Source: Nocardioides mesophilus
GTDB lineage: Bacteria > Actinomycetota > Actinomycetes > Propionibacteriales > Nocardioidaceae
Assembly (NCBI RefSeq): GCF_014395785.1
Contig: NZ_CP060713.1
Location: forward strand, 1,020,501-1,084,500
Length of the DNA stretch: 64,000 bases
Direction: 5' to 3'
Numbering within the stretch: the first letter of the stretch is position 1; the number at the start of each line of letters is the position of its first letter. Below the pieces are notes generated by a model. The model worked only from the letters and a program-made list of their open reading frames with translations, was not told the origin of the DNA and searched no databases. This document shows positions 62,964 through 64,000 of the stretch, piece by piece. Both the position numbers and the translations under genes were made by a program.

Positions 62964-64000
62964 TCAGTCGCCCAGCACGGACGGCAGCACCTCGGCCAGG
63001 TGCTCGTAGTCGGCGACCTCGTTGTACGGCGCCGCCGATAGCCGGATCCAGCCACGACCGTCGTAGGCGACGACCTGCGCCTCGACGCCGCGGCCGCTGA
63101 GCGCCTCGTAGAGCAGTGCCGCCGACTCGGTGGTGTCCGCGACCCCGTCCGGCAGCGGGACCAGCCGCAGGAACGGCCCCTGCTCCAGCGGCCCGGCGGC
63201 CTCGACCGACGGCAGCACCGAGCGCACGGCCGCGGCGCCCGCGTCGAGCAGGTCGCGGGCGGCCACCGCCCGGTCCAGGCCGCCGGTCTCGCGCCAGAAG
63301 TCGACCGCCGCCGCCAGCGCGAACCAGGCGCTGTAGTCGTCGGTGCCGTGGGTGTCGAACGGCAGCGGGTACGGCGCGCCGTGGTTCCAGCTCGTGGTCA
63401 GCGGCAGCACCGCGTCCCGCTCGGCCTCGGCGACCCAGAGCGCGCTGCTGCCCCGCGGCGCGAACCCCCACTTGTGCCACGTTCCGGCCCAGAAGTCGGC
63501 GCCGGTCCCGGCCGGCGGCGCGCCCAGCTGGCCGGGCACGTGCGCGGCGTCGACGAACGTCAGCGCCCCCACCTCGTGGGCCGCCGCGCAGACCTCGGCC
63601 ACCGGCCGCACCGCGCCGGTCGGCGAGCTGATGTGGTCGATCACCACCAGCCGGACCCGATCGCCGCGGCGCTGCACCTCGGCGAACCGCTCGCGGAACG
63701 CCGCGAGCGTCGCGGTCGGGGTCGCGGCGACCGGAGAGGGCACGACGACGTACGACGCACCGGTCCGTTCGCACCAGTGCTCGACCGAGCGGCGTACCGA
63801 CTCGTAGCCCTGCTGGTCGACCACGACCACGTCGTCCGCTCCCAGCCGGCGCTGCCAGGCCAGCCCGGACAGCACCGTCGCGATCGCCTGGGTGACGTTG
63901 CTCAGCAGCGCCACCTCGTCGGCGCCGACGTCGAGGAAGTCCGCGGCGACCGAGCGGGCGCGGGCCTTGTGGGCGCCGATCTCGACGCGGTGGAACCGCA
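62964..64000 (-). CDS. Class-V aminotransferase (isopenicillin-N-epimerase-like), 5' end missing
   Basis: The open frame runs from the right edge of the window to the stop at 62964, at least 345 residues. PLP enzyme of fold-type I: VVIDHISSPTGAVRPVAEVC, FVDAAHVPGQLG and GTWHKWGFAPRGSSALWV, where the Lys after GTWH binds PLP. The His-containing DHISS and HGTDDYSA segments match the isopenicillin-N-epimerase-like branch, which includes cysteine desulfurase relatives. The true start lies beyond 64000; a GTG at 63914 is an internal codon. Confidence 0.88.
   Translation of the reverse strand, partial: RFHRVEIGAHKARARSVAADFLDVGADEVALLSNVTQAIATVLSGLAWQRRLGADDVVVVDQQGYESVRRSVEHWCERTGASYVVVPSPVAATPTATLAAFRERFAEVQRRGDRVRLVVIDHISSPTGAVRPVAEVCAAAHEVGALTFVDAAHVPGQLGAPPAGTGADFWAGTWHKWGFAPRGSSALWVAEAERDAVLPLTTSWNHGAPYPLPFDTHGTDDYSAWFALAAAVDFWRETGGLDRAVAARDLLDAGAAAVRSVLPSVEAAGPLEQGPFLRLVPLPDGVADTTESAALLYEALSGRGVEAQVVAYDGRGWIRLSAAPYNEVADYEHLAEVLPSVLGD

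Overview
The window is very GC-rich, with strong GC3 bias, many GTG/TTG starts and ATGA/GTGA stop-start overlaps. The gene families (SigE-type sigma factor, PucR regulator, DUF2530, DUF3027, XPB-type helicase with a helicase-associated partner) point to a high-GC actinobacterium, most plausibly Nocardioides or another Nocardioidaceae; that placement is inference. About 60 genes are supported. No rRNA, tRNA, prophage, IS transposase or CRISPR array was seen.

Region 1 (1-9.7 kb) is accessory in character. It holds an ECF sigma factor coupled to a membrane-anchored protein, a peptidase S51, a stand-alone protein resembling a short piece of GyrA, and a minus-strand operon of a small Cys-containing peptide, an ABC ATPase and a 711-aa FtsX-type permease. 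Around it is decayed DNA: a frameshifted HAD hydrolase remnant, two copies of a 140-bp structured repeat, and a 15-bp direct repeat bracketing the decayed segment.

Region 2 (9.9-20.3 kb) carries a CPA1 antiporter, a PAP2-family membrane protein, and a fatty-acid desaturase with its own 2Fe-2S reductase divergent from a PucR regulator. It then has topoisomerase IB, a secreted/anchored propeller-like protein and a methyltransferase.

Region 3 (20.4-31.2 kb) is a roughly 10-kb inositol catabolism and uptake operon: IolE-like enzyme, Cgl0159-type aldolase, IolB, IolD, binding protein, permease, single-domain ATPase and two Gfo/Idh/MocA dehydrogenases. It diverges from a GntR regulator across a palindromic operator candidate. 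The 5-dehydro-2-deoxygluconokinase and IolA/MmsA needed to finish the pathway are not in the window.

Region 4 (31.2-43.8 kb) holds small membrane proteins, a dienelactone-hydrolase-like protein, a MarR/MFS pair, an ABC exporter, an NCS2 permease, DUF2530 and DUF3027 proteins, another MFS protein and a cold-shock protein. Region 5 (43.9-64 kb) holds a HAD-LarE fusion, a subtilase broken by one frameshift, an acyl-CoA synthetase, a fasciclin protein and an ABC exporter. It continues with the helicase-associated protein, a GGDEF-EAL protein, a CGNR zinc-finger protein, the XPB-type helicase, an MscS-type channel, an XRE/DUF2975 pair and a class-V aminotransferase cut by the right edge.

The most unusual features are: a 31-bp dyad repeat family found in two intergenic regions 24 kb apart (nine units at 60.07-60.63 kb with alternating 51/89-bp spacing); the 140-bp repeat whose hairpin is kept in both copies; the HAD-LarE fusion with three candidate cluster cysteines; and the small-peptide/ABC operon.
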